A stretch of 64,000 bases of DNA from Piscinibacter sp. XHJ-5 (lineage in GTDB: Bacteria > Pseudomonadota > Gammaproteobacteria > Burkholderiales > Burkholderiaceae_C), in contig NZ_CP123228.1 in the NCBI RefSeq assembly GCF_029855045.1, positions 1,674,001 through 1,738,000 on the forward strand. The letters run 5' to 3'. Below the pieces are notes generated by a model. That model saw only the letters and a program-made list of their open reading frames with translations. It was not told the DNA's origin and did not search any database. Of the stretch, positions 31,932 through 42,310 are shown piece by piece (positions within the stretch are counted from its first letter, which is position 1; each line of letters opens with the position of its first letter). Made by a program: the position numbers and the translations under genes.

Positions 31932-33467
31932 TCAGGCTGGCCGCGCGAGCTCGAACACCGACACGGCCTGCACCAGCTGCTGCGCCTGCTGCTTGAGGCT
32001 TTGCGCTGCAGCGGCGCTCTGTTGCACCAGCGACGCGTTTTGCTGTGTGGTCTCGTCCATCTTCTCGACGGCCGCGCCGACCTGTGCCACGCCGGCGCTC
32101 TGTTCGGCGCTCGCGCTGCTGATCGCGCCCATGATGTCGGTGACCCGCTTGATCGCGGCAACGACCTCGTGCATGGTCGTTCCGGCCTGATCGACGAGCG
32201 TGCTGCCCTGCTCGACGCGCTCGACGCTCGCACCGATCAGCTGCTTGATCTCGCGCGCCGCGGACGCGCTGCGCTGGGCCAGCGAACGCACCTCGCCGGC
32301 GACGACCGCGAAGCCGCGCCCCTGCTCGCCGGCGCGTGCGGCCTCCACCGCGGCGTTGAGCGCGAGGATGTTGGTCTGAAAGGCGATGCCGTCGATCACG
32401 CCGATGATGTCGGCGATCTTCTTGGAGCTGTCGTTGATGCCCTTCATCGTCTCCACCACCTGGGCCACCACGGCGCCGCCCTTGACGGCCACCGTCGATG
32501 CGCCGCGCGCGAGGTCGTTGGCCTGCTCGGCGCTGCTGGCGTTCTGCCGCACGGTCGCGCCCAGCTGCTCCATCGACGAAGCGGTCTGCTGCAGGGCAGA
32601 AGCCTGCAGGTCGGTGCGCTCGCTCAGATCGTTGTTGCCTTGCGCGATCTGCGTGCCGGCGATCGCCACCTGCTCGGCGTTGCCTCGCACGGCCGACACG
32701 GTGCGGGCCAGGCTGGCCTGCATGTCGCGCAGCGCCGCGAGCAGGTTGCGCATCGGTCCGTTGTCGATCGGGATGTCGTTCGACAGGCACCCCTGCGCGA
32801 TGCTGTGCGCCACCTCGGTGGCACGCGCCACGGGCGAGGTGAGCACGCGCACGATCCAGGCGGCCAGCCAGCCCGTCAGGCCCAGCGCGACGATGCACAC
32901 GCCGATCACCCAGGCGCGCACTGCACCGGCCGCTGCGTCGAGCTCGCGGTGCTTTTCGGCGGCCGAGCGCGTCTGCAGGTCGATCTGGGCACCGATCGCC
33001 TTCACGAGCGCGGCGCCTGTCGGCGTGGTGTGGGCCGCGCGGTAGGCCTTGGCCTCCTCGTCCTTGCCGTCCAGTCGCAGCCGATACCAGCCCGGGCGCA
33101 CTTGCGCATAGCGCTGCACCGCCTCGCGCAGCGCCACCAGCCCGCGTGCTTCCTCGGCCGACAGATCGGTGCGGCCATAGGTGTCCAGCGCGTCCTGCAG
33201 CGCCTTGAAGTGCCTGGTCTCCTCGTCCGCCGCCTTGCGCACGCCTGCTTCGTCGGCGTGCGCCGCCATCGCGAGGGAATAGCGCAGCTGCCACAGCGCG
33301 CTGTCGGCCTTGCCGAGCTCGCCGGAGCCGAGCGTGTTCTGGTACAGCGTCTTGAAGTCCGATTGCGTCTTCCAGGTGAACCAGCCGGACACGCCGCCGG
33401 CCAGGACGATCAACGCAATGATCACGGCGAAAGCCGCCAGCAGCTGCCGGTTGAGAGCATTCTTCAT
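31932..33467 (-). CDS. Methyl-accepting chemotaxis protein
   Basis: A 511-residue transmembrane chemoreceptor. TM1 spans about 10-32, the periplasmic sensor is four-helix-bundle-like (about 33-190), TM2 is at about 190-212, followed by HAMP and a signalling domain. The hairpin tip is clear: VIDGIAFQTNILALNAAVEA, ARAGEQGRGFAVVAGEVRSL, AQRSASAAREIKQLI. There is no C-terminal CheR-binding pentapeptide. The ligand is unknown. The start ATG 33467 is preceded by AGGGG, and a flagellar sigma-28-type promoter lies 37-64 nt upstream, as is usual for chemoreceptors. Confidence 0.93.
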   Translation of the reverse strand: MKNALNRQLLAAFAVIIALIVLAGGVSGWFTWKTQSDFKTLYQNTLGSGELGKADSALWQLRYSLAMAAHADEAGVRKAADEETRHFKALQDALDTYGRTDLSAEEARGLVALREAVQRYAQVRPGWYRLRLDGKDEEAKAYRAAHTTPTGAALVKAIGAQIDLQTRSAAEKHRELDAAAGAVRAWVIGVCIVALGLTGWLAAWIVRVLTSPVARATEVAHSIAQGCLSNDIPIDNGPMRNLLAALRDMQASLARTVSAVRGNAEQVAIAGTQIAQGNNDLSERTDLQASALQQTASSMEQLGATVRQNASSAEQANDLARGASTVAVKGGAVVAQVVETMKGINDSSKKIADIIGVIDGIAFQTNILALNAAVEAARAGEQGRGFAVVAGEVRSLAQRSASAAREIKQLIGASVERVEQGSTLVDQAGTTMHEVVAAIKRVTDIMGAISSASAEQSAGVAQVGAAVEKMDETTQQNASLVQQSAAAAQSLKQQAQQLVQAVSVFELARPA

Positions 33468-33503
33468 TCGGGACCCCTGGTGTTTGTTGGTATTCAGCAG
33501 GCG

Positions 33504-33531
33504 GTATCGGCTGCCGAACGGCAAAACTTCA
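33504..33531 (-). promoter_or_regulatory. Sigma-28 (FliA)-type promoter of the chemoreceptor gene
   Basis: Read on the minus strand, TGAAGTTT (33531-33524), a 12-nt spacer and GCCGATAC (33511-33504) match the FliA consensus TAAAGTTT-N11-GCCGATAA, with one extra spacer base and two substitutions. Transcription would start near 33496, giving a leader of about 29 nt with a good ribosome-binding site. Confidence 0.65.
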
Positions 33532-33593
33532 GGGACGCGTCGCTGCAGCGTGAACTGCTGCAGGATTTGGGACAGGACAGCGCAGCGCGATGC

Positions 33594-33734
33594 TCACTGC
33601 GCCGGCTTGGGCACCGGCTCGTGCTCGCCCTCGTTGGGTACCTCGGGCACCACCGGCAGGAACTCGGGTTCGACCGGGAGTGTGTCGAGCTCCGATTCGT
33701 CGGGATGCGGCGCGCCCGGAAGTGTCGTGGCCAT
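33594..33734 (-). CDS. Small acidic Pro-rich protein, 46 residues
   Basis: The short gene starts at ATG 33734 behind AAGGAG. The product MATTLPGAPHPDESELDTLP, then VEPEFLPVVPEVPNEGEHEP, is acidic, Pro-rich and probably unstructured; no family is recognised. It lies between the chemoreceptor start and the divergent MipA-like gene. Support is the ribosome-binding site and the non-random composition; conservation was not tested. Confidence 0.5.
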   Translation of the reverse strand: MATTLPGAPHPDESELDTLPVEPEFLPVVPEVPNEGEHEPVPKPAQ

Positions 33735-33845
33735 TGAAGCGCTCCTTCGTGGCGCATCGTGCGCCAATCCGAGGGACGATGCGATGAAGCCCGCGGCAAC
33801 CTCATGGCGGCCAGGGCTACGCGGCGCGATGAGACACTGCCGCGC

Positions 33846-34721
33846 ATGCCGCGACCGACCTGCATGCCCCGCTGCGAGCACCTGGCGCTGGCCGCGTTGC
33901 TCATCGGCACAGTGGGCCAGCCGCTGTTCGCGCAGACCGCCGTGCCGAGCGAGGCGGCACTCGACACTCCCGGGCGGCCGCGCTGGGAGATCGGCGTTGC
34001 CGGGGGCGGCGGACGCGTGGCCGACTATCCCGGCGCCGACCAGAGCCACACTCGCGGCATTGCGGCACCCGTGGTGATCTATCGCGGTCCGGTGCTGCGC
34101 ATCGACCAGGGCGGCATCCGGGGCCGCGTGTTCGACTCGGCCGACTGGGAGCTCGACATGTCGCTCACCGCGGCCTTCAACGCGCGCGACAACGATGCCC
34201 GCCAAGGCATGCCGGGCCTGGACTATCTCTTCGGCGCCGGACCGCAGCTTGTCTACAAGGGCTTGCGCCGCCACGTCGGCGGCCCCACGGTTCACCTGAA
34301 GGCGCGCGCCGTGATGTCGACCGATTTCCACCGCATCGACTCGCGCGGCGGCACGCTGGACGCCGAGCTGCGCTGGCGTCTGCGCCCGCACGCCGGCTCA
34401 CCGGCCACGATCAGCCTGTCGGTGCAGCCCACCTGGGCCAGCCGCGCGTTGCAGCGCTACTTCTACCAGGTGGATCCGGGCCAGGCGTCCGCCGCCCGCC
34501 CGGCGTACGAGGCGCGGGCCGGCTACCTCGGCACCGAGCTCGGCGCCACGTGGACCTGGCGCCACAGCGAGCGCCTGTCGTGGTTCGTCGCAGCCCGGGC
34601 GATGTCACTGCATGGCGCATCCAACGAGGGCAGCCCGCTGCTGCGCGACAAGAGCAATGTCAACCTCGGCGCCGGCGTCGTGTGGACGCCGTGGCACAGC
34701 CGCGAGCGGGTTCCCGACTGA
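33846..34721 (+). CDS. MipA/OmpV-family outer-membrane protein
   Basis: A 291-residue precursor with a signal peptide (HLALAALLIGTVGQPLFAQT) and a beta-barrel-type body. The family signature is the Gly-rich WEIGVAGGGGRVADYPGADQ, followed by RGIAAPVVIYRGPVLRIDQG. The C-terminus is that of an outer-membrane barrel (SNVNLGAGVVWTPWHSRERV). The E. coli member MipA scaffolds the MltA-PBP1b complex; many others act as porin-like or antibiotic-exposure-linked barrels. ATG 33864 is an alternative start. The sugar dehydrogenase gene follows after 27 nt. Confidence 0.85.
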   Translation: MPRPTCMPRCEHLALAALLIGTVGQPLFAQTAVPSEAALDTPGRPRWEIGVAGGGGRVADYPGADQSHTRGIAAPVVIYRGPVLRIDQGGIRGRVFDSADWELDMSLTAAFNARDNDARQGMPGLDYLFGAGPQLVYKGLRRHVGGPTVHLKARAVMSTDFHRIDSRGGTLDAELRWRLRPHAGSPATISLSVQPTWASRALQRYFYQVDPGQASAARPAYEARAGYLGTELGATWTWRHSERLSWFVAARAMSLHGASNEGSPLLRDKSNVNLGAGVVWTPWHSRERVPD

Positions 34722-34748
34722 TTCCCTTCGACTTTCCCGAGCCGACCC

Positions 34749-35867
34749 ATGACGCCCATCCGCCTGGCCTTCCTCCTCCTGTCCCTCGTCTGCACCGCGG
34801 CAGCGGCCCAGGCCGTCAAGCCGGTGACCCTGGTGCGCGGCCTGGACCATCCCTGGTCCTTCGCCTTCCTGCCCGGGGGCGACCGCGAGCCGCGCGTGCT
34901 CGTCACCGAGAAGGCGGGTCGGCTGCGCATCGCGCGCACCGACGGCGAGATCGGCCCCGCCATCACCGGGCTCCCGCCGGTCGACGCACGCGGGCAGGGC
35001 GGCCTGCTCGACGTCGTGCCGGACCCGCAGTACGAGCGCAACCGGTGGATCTACTGGAGCTACTCGGAACCGGCCGAAGGCGGCACCAACAGCACCGCCG
35101 TCGCGCGCGGCAAGCTGGAGACCGAAGGCCTGCAAGGACGCCTCACCGACGTGCAGGTGATCTTTCGCCAGGCGCCCAAGGTGGCCAGCAGCGCGCATTT
35201 CGGGTCGCGTCTTGTGTTCGCCCGCGACGGCCGACTCTTCGTGACCTTGGGGGATCGCTTCTCGCGCCGCGACGATGCACAGACGCTGGGCAACCTGCAC
35301 GGCAAGATCGTGCGCATCGAGGCCGACGGCCGCGTGCCGGCCGACAACCCCTTCGTGGCGCGGCAGGGCGCCCGCCCGGAGATCTGGAGCCTGGGTCATC
35401 GCAACGTTCAAGGCGCGGCGCTGCATCCGCAGACCGGCGAGCTGTGGACGCACGAGCATGGTCCGCAAGGCGGCGACGAGGTGAACGTCGCGGACGCCGG
35501 CCGCAACTACGGCTGGCCGGTGATCACCTACGGCGCCGAATACGGCAGCGGCGCGAAGATCGGCGAAGGCATGGCCAAGGCCGGCATGGAGCAGCCGCTG
35601 GTGCACTGGGTGCCTTCCATCGCGCCCAGCGGCATGGCCTTTCTCACCAGCGAGCGCTATCCCGGGTGGAAGGGCGGCCTGTTCGTCGGCGCCTTGCGCG
35701 GCCAGCTGCTGGTGCGGCTCGAGGTGGACGGCCGCAAGGTGGTCTCCCAGGAGCGCCTGCTGCAGGACTTCGGCGAGCGCATTCGCGACGTGCGGCAGGG
35801 GCCCGACGGCTGGCTTTACCTGCTGACCGACAGCAGCGACGGCAAGCTGGTGCGTCTGGAACGCTGA
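34749..35867 (+). CDS. PQQ-dependent soluble aldose sugar dehydrogenase (GSDH/YliI family)
   Basis: The 372-residue protein has signal peptide MTPIRLAFLLLSLVCTAAAA. It is a six-bladed propeller of the glucose/sorbosone dehydrogenase family. Characteristic segments are LDHPWSFAFLPGG, VTEKAGRLRI, the catalytic-region histidine in SSAHFGSRLVFARDG, LHGKIVRIEADG, SLGHRNVQGAALHP, HEHGPQGGDEVNV and GRNYGWPVITYG. Family members oxidise aldose sugars in the periplasm using PQQ and feed electrons to the respiratory chain. No pqq genes are in the window. It lies 27 nt after the MipA-like gene, possibly in one unit. Confidence 0.92.
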   Translation: MTPIRLAFLLLSLVCTAAAAQAVKPVTLVRGLDHPWSFAFLPGGDREPRVLVTEKAGRLRIARTDGEIGPAITGLPPVDARGQGGLLDVVPDPQYERNRWIYWSYSEPAEGGTNSTAVARGKLETEGLQGRLTDVQVIFRQAPKVASSAHFGSRLVFARDGRLFVTLGDRFSRRDDAQTLGNLHGKIVRIEADGRVPADNPFVARQGARPEIWSLGHRNVQGAALHPQTGELWTHEHGPQGGDEVNVADAGRNYGWPVITYGAEYGSGAKIGEGMAKAGMEQPLVHWVPSIAPSGMAFLTSERYPGWKGGLFVGALRGQLLVRLEVDGRKVVSQERLLQDFGERIRDVRQGPDGWLYLLTDSSDGKLVRLER

Positions 35868-36050
35868 GCTTCGCGTCACTGTGCGCGCATCGCGCAGAGC
35901 AAGGGTTATCCCGGGTCATTTGTTGCACCGCACCAGCGACGCTCTCGCTGCATTTTCGGCGCACTGAGAAAGCGCTATCCAGACGCGGCGGGCGAGGGGC
36001 AGGCCGCGTTGCCGGCAGCCGCCGGACAAGGTCGGGAGGGGAACCAACAG

Positions 36051-36275
36051 ATGGCCGCAACGACGGACGACGCGCCCGCGCAGGGCGTGCAGTACGAGCT
36101 GTGCTTCCACACGCGGGCGGATCTCGCGTGTGCGTTCGCGTTTCCGTGCGACGCATCGGGCTGTGTCGATCTCGACGCGCTGAGCGATCAGGCGCGCCGC
36201 GACTATCTCTTCGCGCGCATGGTGGTCGGGCCGCTGTTCCTCAAGCCGGCGGTGCGCCAGAGCGTGCTGCACTGA
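36051..36275 (+). CDS. Small protein of unknown function, paralogue 2
   Basis: A 74-residue protein from ATG 36051, with GGAGGGGAA about 10 nt upstream. The body, VQYELCFHTRADLACAFAFP, CDASGCVDLDALSDQARRDY, LFARMVVGPLFLKPAVRQSV, is clearly homologous to the 73-residue product at 25267. Conserved are YEL, AFPCDA, the VD-x-D-x-LS segment, the R-x-x-YL/YLF-x-AR helix and PAVR-x-x-x-LH. It has two extra Cys residues. There is no signal peptide and no known family. The preceding 183 nt hold only a short hairpin (TGCGCG-CAT-CGCGCA at 35882-35896). Confidence 0.8.
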   Translation: MAATTDDAPAQGVQYELCFHTRADLACAFAFPCDASGCVDLDALSDQARRDYLFARMVVGPLFLKPAVRQSVLH

Positions 36276-36303
36276 GCCGCCGCCGCAGCGGCAGCGTGCA
36301 CCC

Positions 36304-36864
36304 TCAACGCGCCAGGTTGCGCTCCACCCAGCGAGCGTAGGCCTGCACGAAGTTCTGCAGGAACTGCCGGGTGTCATCGCTGGCGATCGCGCCGTTCGCA
36401 TCGAACAGCTTGTGCGCGTTGCCGATGTAGGCCTCGGGCTGCTGCAGCATCGGCACGTCGAGAAAGACCATCGACTGCCGCAAGTGGTGGTTGGCGCCGA
36501 AGCCGGAGATGGCGCCGGGCGACACGCTGATCACCCCGCCCGGCTTGCCGCTCCAGGCGCTCTGGCCGTACGGCCGCGACGCCACATCGATCGCGTTCTT
36601 GAGCGCGCCGGGCACCGAGCGGTTGTATTCCGGTGTCACGAAGAGCACGGCCTCGGCCGCGGCGATGCGTGCCTTGAAGGCCGCGGCCGCAGGCGGCATC
36701 GCCGCCTCCCAGTCCTGATTGAACAGGGGGACGTCCGCGAAATCGACGATCTCCATGGCCAGCTCCGGGGGAGCGAGTCCGATCACGGCCTTGGCCGTCT
36801 TCAAGCTGAACGACTCCTTGCGCAGGCTTCCGACGAGAACGGCGACTTTGCGAACGGTGGTCAT
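36304..36864 (-). CDS. NADPH-dependent FMN reductase family protein
   Basis: A 186-residue flavodoxin-like oxidoreductase. The FMN phosphate loop is VLVGSLRKESFSLKTAKA, and the signature PEYNRSVPGALKNAIDVASR follows near residue 80. Relatives include ChrR/YieF-type chromate and quinone reductases and the azoreductase-like Mdr proteins. It would reduce quinones, azo dyes or free flavin in the cytoplasm using NAD(P)H. The start is ATG 36864. It is the only enzyme in a stretch of small genes; a 73-residue gene lies 34 nt upstream. Confidence 0.92.
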   Translation of the reverse strand: MTTVRKVAVLVGSLRKESFSLKTAKAVIGLAPPELAMEIVDFADVPLFNQDWEAAMPPAAAAFKARIAAAEAVLFVTPEYNRSVPGALKNAIDVASRPYGQSAWSGKPGGVISVSPGAISGFGANHHLRQSMVFLDVPMLQQPEAYIGNAHKLFDANGAIASDDTRQFLQNFVQAYARWVERNLAR

Positions 36865-36898
36865 GGCGCACTCCGTGGCGTGATGAGGGAACGAGACA

Positions 36899-37120
36899 CT
36901 AGCCGGGTTTTTCGTCGGCGTCTTCGTCGGCCGCATCCCGCACTGGCGCCGAAACGGCCTTGCCGATGGACTCGAGCGCGCTGTCGTCGTGGGCCTCGGG
37001 CGGGGTGCGTCCCGCGTTGCGCTGCTTCTCGGCGCTGTCGGCGTCGGGCTGCGCGGGCGCCTCGGGCAGGGCCGGGGCGGGTGTGCCGGCGGAGGGGCGG
37101 GTCTTGCGGGTGGCAGGCAT
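36899..37120 (-). CDS. Small charged, probably disordered protein, 73 residues
   Basis: It begins at ATG 37120 with GAGG eight nucleotides upstream. The product (MPATRKTRPSAGTPAPALPE, then APAQPDADSAEKQRNAGRTP) is rich in Ala, Pro, Asp and Arg and lacks a hydrophobic core. No family is recognised. It lies directly upstream of the FMN reductase gene with a 34-nt gap, so the two may be cotranscribed. Coding status rests on start context only. Confidence 0.4.
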   Translation of the reverse strand: MPATRKTRPSAGTPAPALPEAPAQPDADSAEKQRNAGRTPPEAHDDSALESIGKAVSAPVRDAADEDADEKPG

Positions 37121-37235
37121 GGGAGCGGCCTCGGGTGAGTGGACCTGCCCAAAGCGGGGAATCCGCGATCCCATGCACGCCGCGCGCATGGCGTTCAGAA
37201 TGCCCGTCCAGCATCTTTCCTTCGAGGAGACTTCG

Positions 37236-37850
37236 ATGTTCGGCGTGGCGGATTACGGCGCATTCGTCGTGGCGGTGATCGTGTTCCTGATGATCCCGGG
37301 CCCCGGCAACCTGGCGCTCATCACCTCCACCGGCAAGGGCGGCCTGCAAGGCGGCTTCGCGGCCACTGCCGGCGTCATCGCCGGCGACCAGGTGCTCATG
37401 TGGATGGCCGTGGCGGGACTCGCCGCCGTGCTGCAGGCGTCGCCCATGCTTTTCGGCGCGGTCCAATGGCTGGGCGCGGCCTATCTCGCGTGGATCGGGT
37501 TTCGCATGCTGGTCGCCAAGCCCGGCGATGCGCCGGTGATCACCATCCATCCCCGCCACTACTTCCGGCAGGCGCTGGCGATCACGCTGCTGAACCCCAA
37601 GGCGATCGTGTTCTACATGGCCTTCTTTCCGCTGTTCGTCGATCCGACGCAGCACCGAGGACTGCCCACCTTCGCGTTCATGGCGGCCACCATCGCGGCG
37701 CTGACCTTTCTCTACGCCGCCATCGTCGTGCTGCTGACGCGCCGCCTCGCCGACCGACTGCGCAGCGACCCGCGCTGGACCCGCATGCTGAACCGGGTGG
37801 CCGGCGTGATGCTGCTCGGCTTCGGCGCCAAGCTGGCGCTGTCGCGCTGA
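37236..37850 (+). CDS. LysE/RhtB-family exporter 2
   Basis: A 204-residue inner-membrane protein with GAGGAG six nucleotides ahead of ATG 37236. The family motif IPGPGNLALI is in the first hydrophobic segment and LLNPKAIVFYMAFFPLFVDP is the second conserved motif; about six membrane segments in all. Such proteins export amino acids or homoserine-lactone-like compounds. It has no adjacent regulator, unlike the first LysE gene. It converges on the nucleotidyltransferase gene with a 5-nt gap. Confidence 0.9.
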   Translation: MFGVADYGAFVVAVIVFLMIPGPGNLALITSTGKGGLQGGFAATAGVIAGDQVLMWMAVAGLAAVLQASPMLFGAVQWLGAAYLAWIGFRMLVAKPGDAPVITIHPRHYFRQALAITLLNPKAIVFYMAFFPLFVDPTQHRGLPTFAFMAATIAALTFLYAAIVVLLTRRLADRLRSDPRWTRMLNRVAGVMLLGFGAKLALSR

Positions 37851-37855
37851 GGCCG

Positions 37856-38683
37856 TCAGCGACTTTCCGTACGCCCCGGGATGGCCTCGGTCCAGTCGGC
37901 CACGTCCTGCGGCGTCATGGTGCTGGCCGAGGTGTTGCGGGCATCCTGATAGCCCTGCTGCTCGATGTCGTCGAGGTACTGCTCGCGCGACAGCAGCGTT
38001 CCGGCGCACAGGCGTGCCTGCGAAGGCGGCTGGCGGGACTCCTGCTGCAGCCGCTCGATCAGCAGATCGCTCAGCCACGTCGGGACGATCTCGCGCTCGC
38101 CCGGGTAGATGAAGCCGAAGAGCACCAGATGGCTGAGCAGCACACGCCAGTGCGGCCCGAAGCGGCGCAGCATGCGCGGCCAGTCGAGGCGGTGGCCGCG
38201 CATGCGCAGCAGGTGCGCCACGTCCGCGCCGTCATAGCGCTCGCGCTCCATGATGAAAGCCTTGGTCCACAAGGTCTCCTCGGCCGGCGCGATGCGCACG
38301 TTCACGCCGAGCACCTCGCACTGCGCCGCATGCTCGAACCATTCGTCGTCGACGGGCGAGATGCCGTTGCCTGAGTTGAAGATGAGGTCGATGAAGGCGT
38401 CGCCGCGGTACACCTTGGCCAGCCAATGCGGGTAGGCCAGCTCGGTGCGGTAGCCCGCCTGCCGCAGCACGTCGTCGATCTTGGCGTGCTCGGCCTGCCG
38501 GATGAAGAAATCGAGGTCCTTGGTGTTGCGCTGGATGCCCGTGAAGCAGGCGAAGGCGAAGGCGCCGCCGATGAGGAAGGGCAGGCCCGCGTCGTTCAAG
38601 GTCTGCATCACCTCGCGGTAGAACGCGCTGGTCTCGGCGTCGCTTTCGTCCCAGGCCGACGGCCCATGGAGCACTTCGGGCAT
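37856..38683 (-). CDS. Nucleotidyltransferase-fold protein
   Basis: A 275-residue protein whose first half is a minimal nucleotidyltransferase-like fold. The segment LPFLIGGAFAFACFTGIQRN leads into TKDLDFFIRQ, where the D-x-D would bind metal, and AFIDLIFNSGNG supplies a third acidic residue. Residues 130-190 are helical (APAEETLWTKAFIMERERYD, then DVAHLLRMRGHRLDW). Related proteins are annotated as nucleotidyltransferases or HEPN/MNT-like factors, but the substrate is unknown. The gene is divergent from a metallophosphoesterase gene across 115 nt, which may be a functional pair. Confidence 0.75.
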   Translation of the reverse strand: MPEVLHGPSAWDESDAETSAFYREVMQTLNDAGLPFLIGGAFAFACFTGIQRNTKDLDFFIRQAEHAKIDDVLRQAGYRTELAYPHWLAKVYRGDAFIDLIFNSGNGISPVDDEWFEHAAQCEVLGVNVRIAPAEETLWTKAFIMERERYDGADVAHLLRMRGHRLDWPRMLRRFGPHWRVLLSHLVLFGFIYPGEREIVPTWLSDLLIERLQQESRQPPSQARLCAGTLLSREQYLDDIEQQGYQDARNTSASTMTPQDVADWTEAIPGRTESR

Positions 38684-38798
38684 GACTGCAAATCCGGCGT
38701 GGTTTCGTCAGCGTGAGCAGGCAATGGGCATGCCGGCGGGCGGGACTGCCGATTGCAGGGGCACGCCCATCACCGGATTCACTGTGAGAGGCGCGAGC

Positions 38799-39551
38799 AT
38801 GGTCACGCAAGCCAACAACATCCGCTTTGCCGCGGTCGGCGATCTGCACTGCACGAAGGAATCGGCCGGAACGCTGCGCGGCCTGTTCGCGCAGGCGTCG
38901 GAAGCGGCCGACGCGTTGCTGCTGTGCGGCGATCTGACCGACTACGGCCTGCCCGAAGAGGCCAGGGTGCTCGCCGACGAGCTGAGCGTCGTGTCGGTGC
39001 CCATCGTCGCCGTGCTGGGGAACCACGACCACGAATCCGGTGTGCCCGACGAGGTGCGCAGGATCCTGATGAGCCATGCCGATCTGCACGTCCTCGACGG
39101 CGAAGCGGTCGAGGTCCTCGGTGTGGGCATCGCGGGCGCCAAGGGCTTCTGCGGCGGCTTCGGCCGCGGCTCGCTGGGTGCGTGGGGCGAATCAGCGATC
39201 AAGGCCTTCGTCAACGAGGCGATCCAGGAGGCCCTGAAGCTCGAATCCGCGCTTGCCAAGCTGCGCACGCAGCAGCGCATCGCGCTGCTGCACTACTCGC
39301 CCATCGTGGGCACGGTGGAAGGCGAGCCGGTGGAGATCTTTCCCTTCCTCGGCTCCAGCCGCCTGGAGGACCCGCTGGTTCGCTACCCGGTCGCCGCGGT
39401 CTTCCACGGGCATGCGCACCGCGGCGCGCTGGAAGGCAAGACGGTGAACGGGGTGCCGGTCTACAACGTCGCCAAGCCCTTGCTGCAACGCAGCCACCCG
39501 GACCGGCCTGCGTTCAGGGTGTTGGAGCTGCCGAGAGCGTCGCCGACCTGA
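38799..39551 (+). CDS. Metallophosphoesterase (calcineurin-like)
   Basis: A 250-residue cytoplasmic enzyme with all the calcineurin-type metal motifs in order: GDLHCTKE (D-x-H), GDLTDYG, GNHDHE, the isolated His in LLHYSPIVGT and the final HGHAHRG. A dinuclear metal site would hydrolyse phosphoesters; the substrate cannot be deduced. The chosen ATG 38799 follows GAGAGGCG. It is divergent from the nucleotidyltransferase-fold gene and converges on glnS. Confidence 0.88.
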   Translation: MVTQANNIRFAAVGDLHCTKESAGTLRGLFAQASEAADALLLCGDLTDYGLPEEARVLADELSVVSVPIVAVLGNHDHESGVPDEVRRILMSHADLHVLDGEAVEVLGVGIAGAKGFCGGFGRGSLGAWGESAIKAFVNEAIQEALKLESALAKLRTQQRIALLHYSPIVGTVEGEPVEIFPFLGSSRLEDPLVRYPVAAVFHGHAHRGALEGKTVNGVPVYNVAKPLLQRSHPDRPAFRVLELPRASPT

Positions 39552-39594
39552 GGGTGCGCGCAGCGCGGCGCAACGCCGACGGCAGACGCCGGCA

Positions 39595-41655
<2,061 letters not shown>

Positions 41656-41868
41656 GGGGCGGCAGGCGGGCGAAAAGTGTGCGAATGATTCTATCGGCGC
41701 GCCTGTTGGTGATGACCCGCTCACCGCAGGCCTGGGATGGACGCGGGCACATCGGTTCGGGAAACGGGTTCTTACGTTCGCTCCCCGGCCGGCGCGTCAA
41801 CCGAAGGCCCTGGCCGGCGCGTTCTTGTCCTCGGAGAACGCGCCGCGGGCGCAGAACAGGAGCAACCC

Positions 41869-42270
41869 ATGAAGAAGATCACGATCGCCCTGGCCGCCGT
41901 CGGCTGCGCCTTGGTCACGGGCGCCGCGCAGGCCGGCAATGTGCATTGGTCGATCGGCATCAGCCTGCCGCCGGTCGGCACCGTGATCTCGAATGTGCCC
42001 GCTCCGGTCTACGCGCCCGCTGCGGTGTACGTGCCGGCACCGGTGTATGTCGAGCCGGCGCCGGTCTACTACGTTGCGCCTCCGCGTGTCGTGTACCGCC
42101 CCGCGCCGGTCTATGTAGCGCCGCCGGTGGTATATCGCCCGGTGCCCGCCGTCGTGTATGCGACCGGCTACCACCGCTACCCGCACGATCGCCGGGACGA
42201 GTACGGCACACCGTACCGCGAAGGCCGCTGGGTCCCTGCCGATCCGCGCCGCCAGCACCACGATCGCTGA
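41869..42270 (+). CDS. Secreted low-complexity Pro/Tyr/Val-rich protein
   Basis: A 133-residue precursor with signal peptide MKKITIALAAVGCALVTGAA and CAGGAG before the ATG. Residues 44-105 are imperfect repeats of APVYV/PPVVYRP type (PAPVYAPAAVYVPAPVYVEP). The C-terminus is polar and basic (HRYPHDRRDEYGTPYREGRW). Similar proteins are widespread in Burkholderiales as YXWGXW- or PXPV-type hypothetical surface proteins; function unknown. It stands alone after the divergent glnS; the 213-nt gap upstream shows no clear element. Confidence 0.8.
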   Translation: MKKITIALAAVGCALVTGAAQAGNVHWSIGISLPPVGTVISNVPAPVYAPAAVYVPAPVYVEPAPVYYVAPPRVVYRPAPVYVAPPVVYRPVPAVVYATGYHRYPHDRRDEYGTPYREGRWVPADPRRQHHDR

Positions 42271-42310
42271 CCGCTGAACAAGGGCCGCGCTCGATGCCGC
42301 GGTCCTCGCC

